A program made the translations under genes and the position numbers. From Oscillospiraceae bacterium (lineage in GTDB: Bacteria; Bacillota; Clostridia; Oscillospirales; Oscillospiraceae), in assembly GCA_017624645.1 (NCBI GenBank), contig JAGAMQ010000143.1:1-5300 (forward strand): DNA of 5,300 bases. Reading direction: 5' to 3'. The first letter of the stretch is position 1. Every line of letters begins with the position of its first letter. The notes beneath the pieces are model-generated. The model made no database searches, was not told the origin of the DNA, and saw nothing but the letters and a program-made list of their open reading frames with translations. Positions 5,050 to 5,300 of this stretch are shown piece by piece.

Positions 5050-5300
5050 CAACGCGTGACGACCGCGATGCCCATACCGCCTACAAGGCGCTGCATTGGA
5101 ATACAGCCTCTGACGGCGGACTGTATGTCCCGTTCCGCCTCCCCGTTTTCTCCCGGGAGGAAACTGCTGACCTCAAAAATGTTTCCTTTGGAGAAACAGT
5201 GGCAAAACTTTTGAATCTCTTTTTTTCAGCCGGACTGACCGGATGGGATATAGATTCCTGTATCGGTCGTACCCCGGTAAAAATTGTTCCACTCAACAGA
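5037..5300 (+). CDS. Threonine synthase-like N-terminal domain protein (partial)
   Basis: The ATG at 5037 lies inside the last codons of the dipeptidase gene (13-base overlap), with GGAG at 5023-5026 upstream. The frame stays open to the window end, giving 88 residues. The pattern Y-x-T-R near the start, ASDGGLYVP at residues 24-32, LPVFS, then FGETVAKLL at 51-59, matches the N-terminal domain of threonine synthase (Thr_synth_N). The PLP lysine and catalytic core would lie beyond the window, so it cannot be told whether this is a full ThrC or a stand-alone N-domain homologue. The stretch from about 75 on (IGRTPVKIVPLN) departs from what I expect of ThrC. The gene symbol thrC is therefore withheld. 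Co-translation with the dipeptidase is likely. Confidence 0.7.
   Translation, partial: MLYITTRDDRDAHTAYKALHWNTASDGGLYVPFRLPVFSREETADLKNVSFGETVAKLLNLFFSAGLTGWDIDSCIGRTPVKIVPLNR

Noticed and set aside
5081..5296. 71-codon open frame on the - strand
   Set aside because: It is antisense to the ThrC-like reading frame, which carries the ASDGGLYVP motif and a coupled start.

Overview
The window looks like chromosomal DNA of a Gram-positive anaerobe of the class Clostridia, probably an Oscillospiraceae-like gut bacterium. This rests on the Firmicutes-type gene order rplS-lepB-rbgA-rnhB, strong AGGAGG-type ribosome binding sites, near-consensus sigma-A promoters and tightly overlapping genes. The genus cannot be told from the sequence alone. 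All supported genes are on the + strand.

Positions 1-612 hold the 3' end of a gene for a DUF2344 (radical SAM-associated, TIGR03936-type) protein and, 12 bases after its stop, a 74-residue Cys4 zinc-ribbon protein resembling the Lar restriction-alleviation family. Positions 613-1105 contain no protein gene. They hold a promoter, a complete tRNA-Pro(GGG) with encoded CCA, a strong terminator, and then an imperfect direct duplication. The second copy repeats the last 21 bases of the tRNA, the terminator and a REP-like palindrome, 166 bp further on.

Positions 1074-1582 are a self-contained rplS unit: a near-consensus promoter, a structured leader that fits an L19 autoregulatory leader, the L19 gene and a GAAA-loop terminator. 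Positions 1586-5300 are one compact operon in which each gene overlaps the next by 1 to 14 bases: lepB (signal peptidase I), rbgA (50S assembly GTPase), rnhB (RNase HII), yraN (UPF0102 nuclease-fold protein), an M19-family dipeptidase, and the start of a gene with a threonine-synthase-type N-terminal domain that runs off the window.

The genes are mostly housekeeping: ribosome structure and assembly, protein export, removal of ribonucleotides from DNA, and peptide/amino-acid metabolism. I see no CRISPR array, transposase, integrase or convincing new defence system. The region most worth a second look is the duplicated tRNA-3'-end/terminator/palindrome block at 754-1035, followed by the Lar-like gene and the ThrC-like partial gene.
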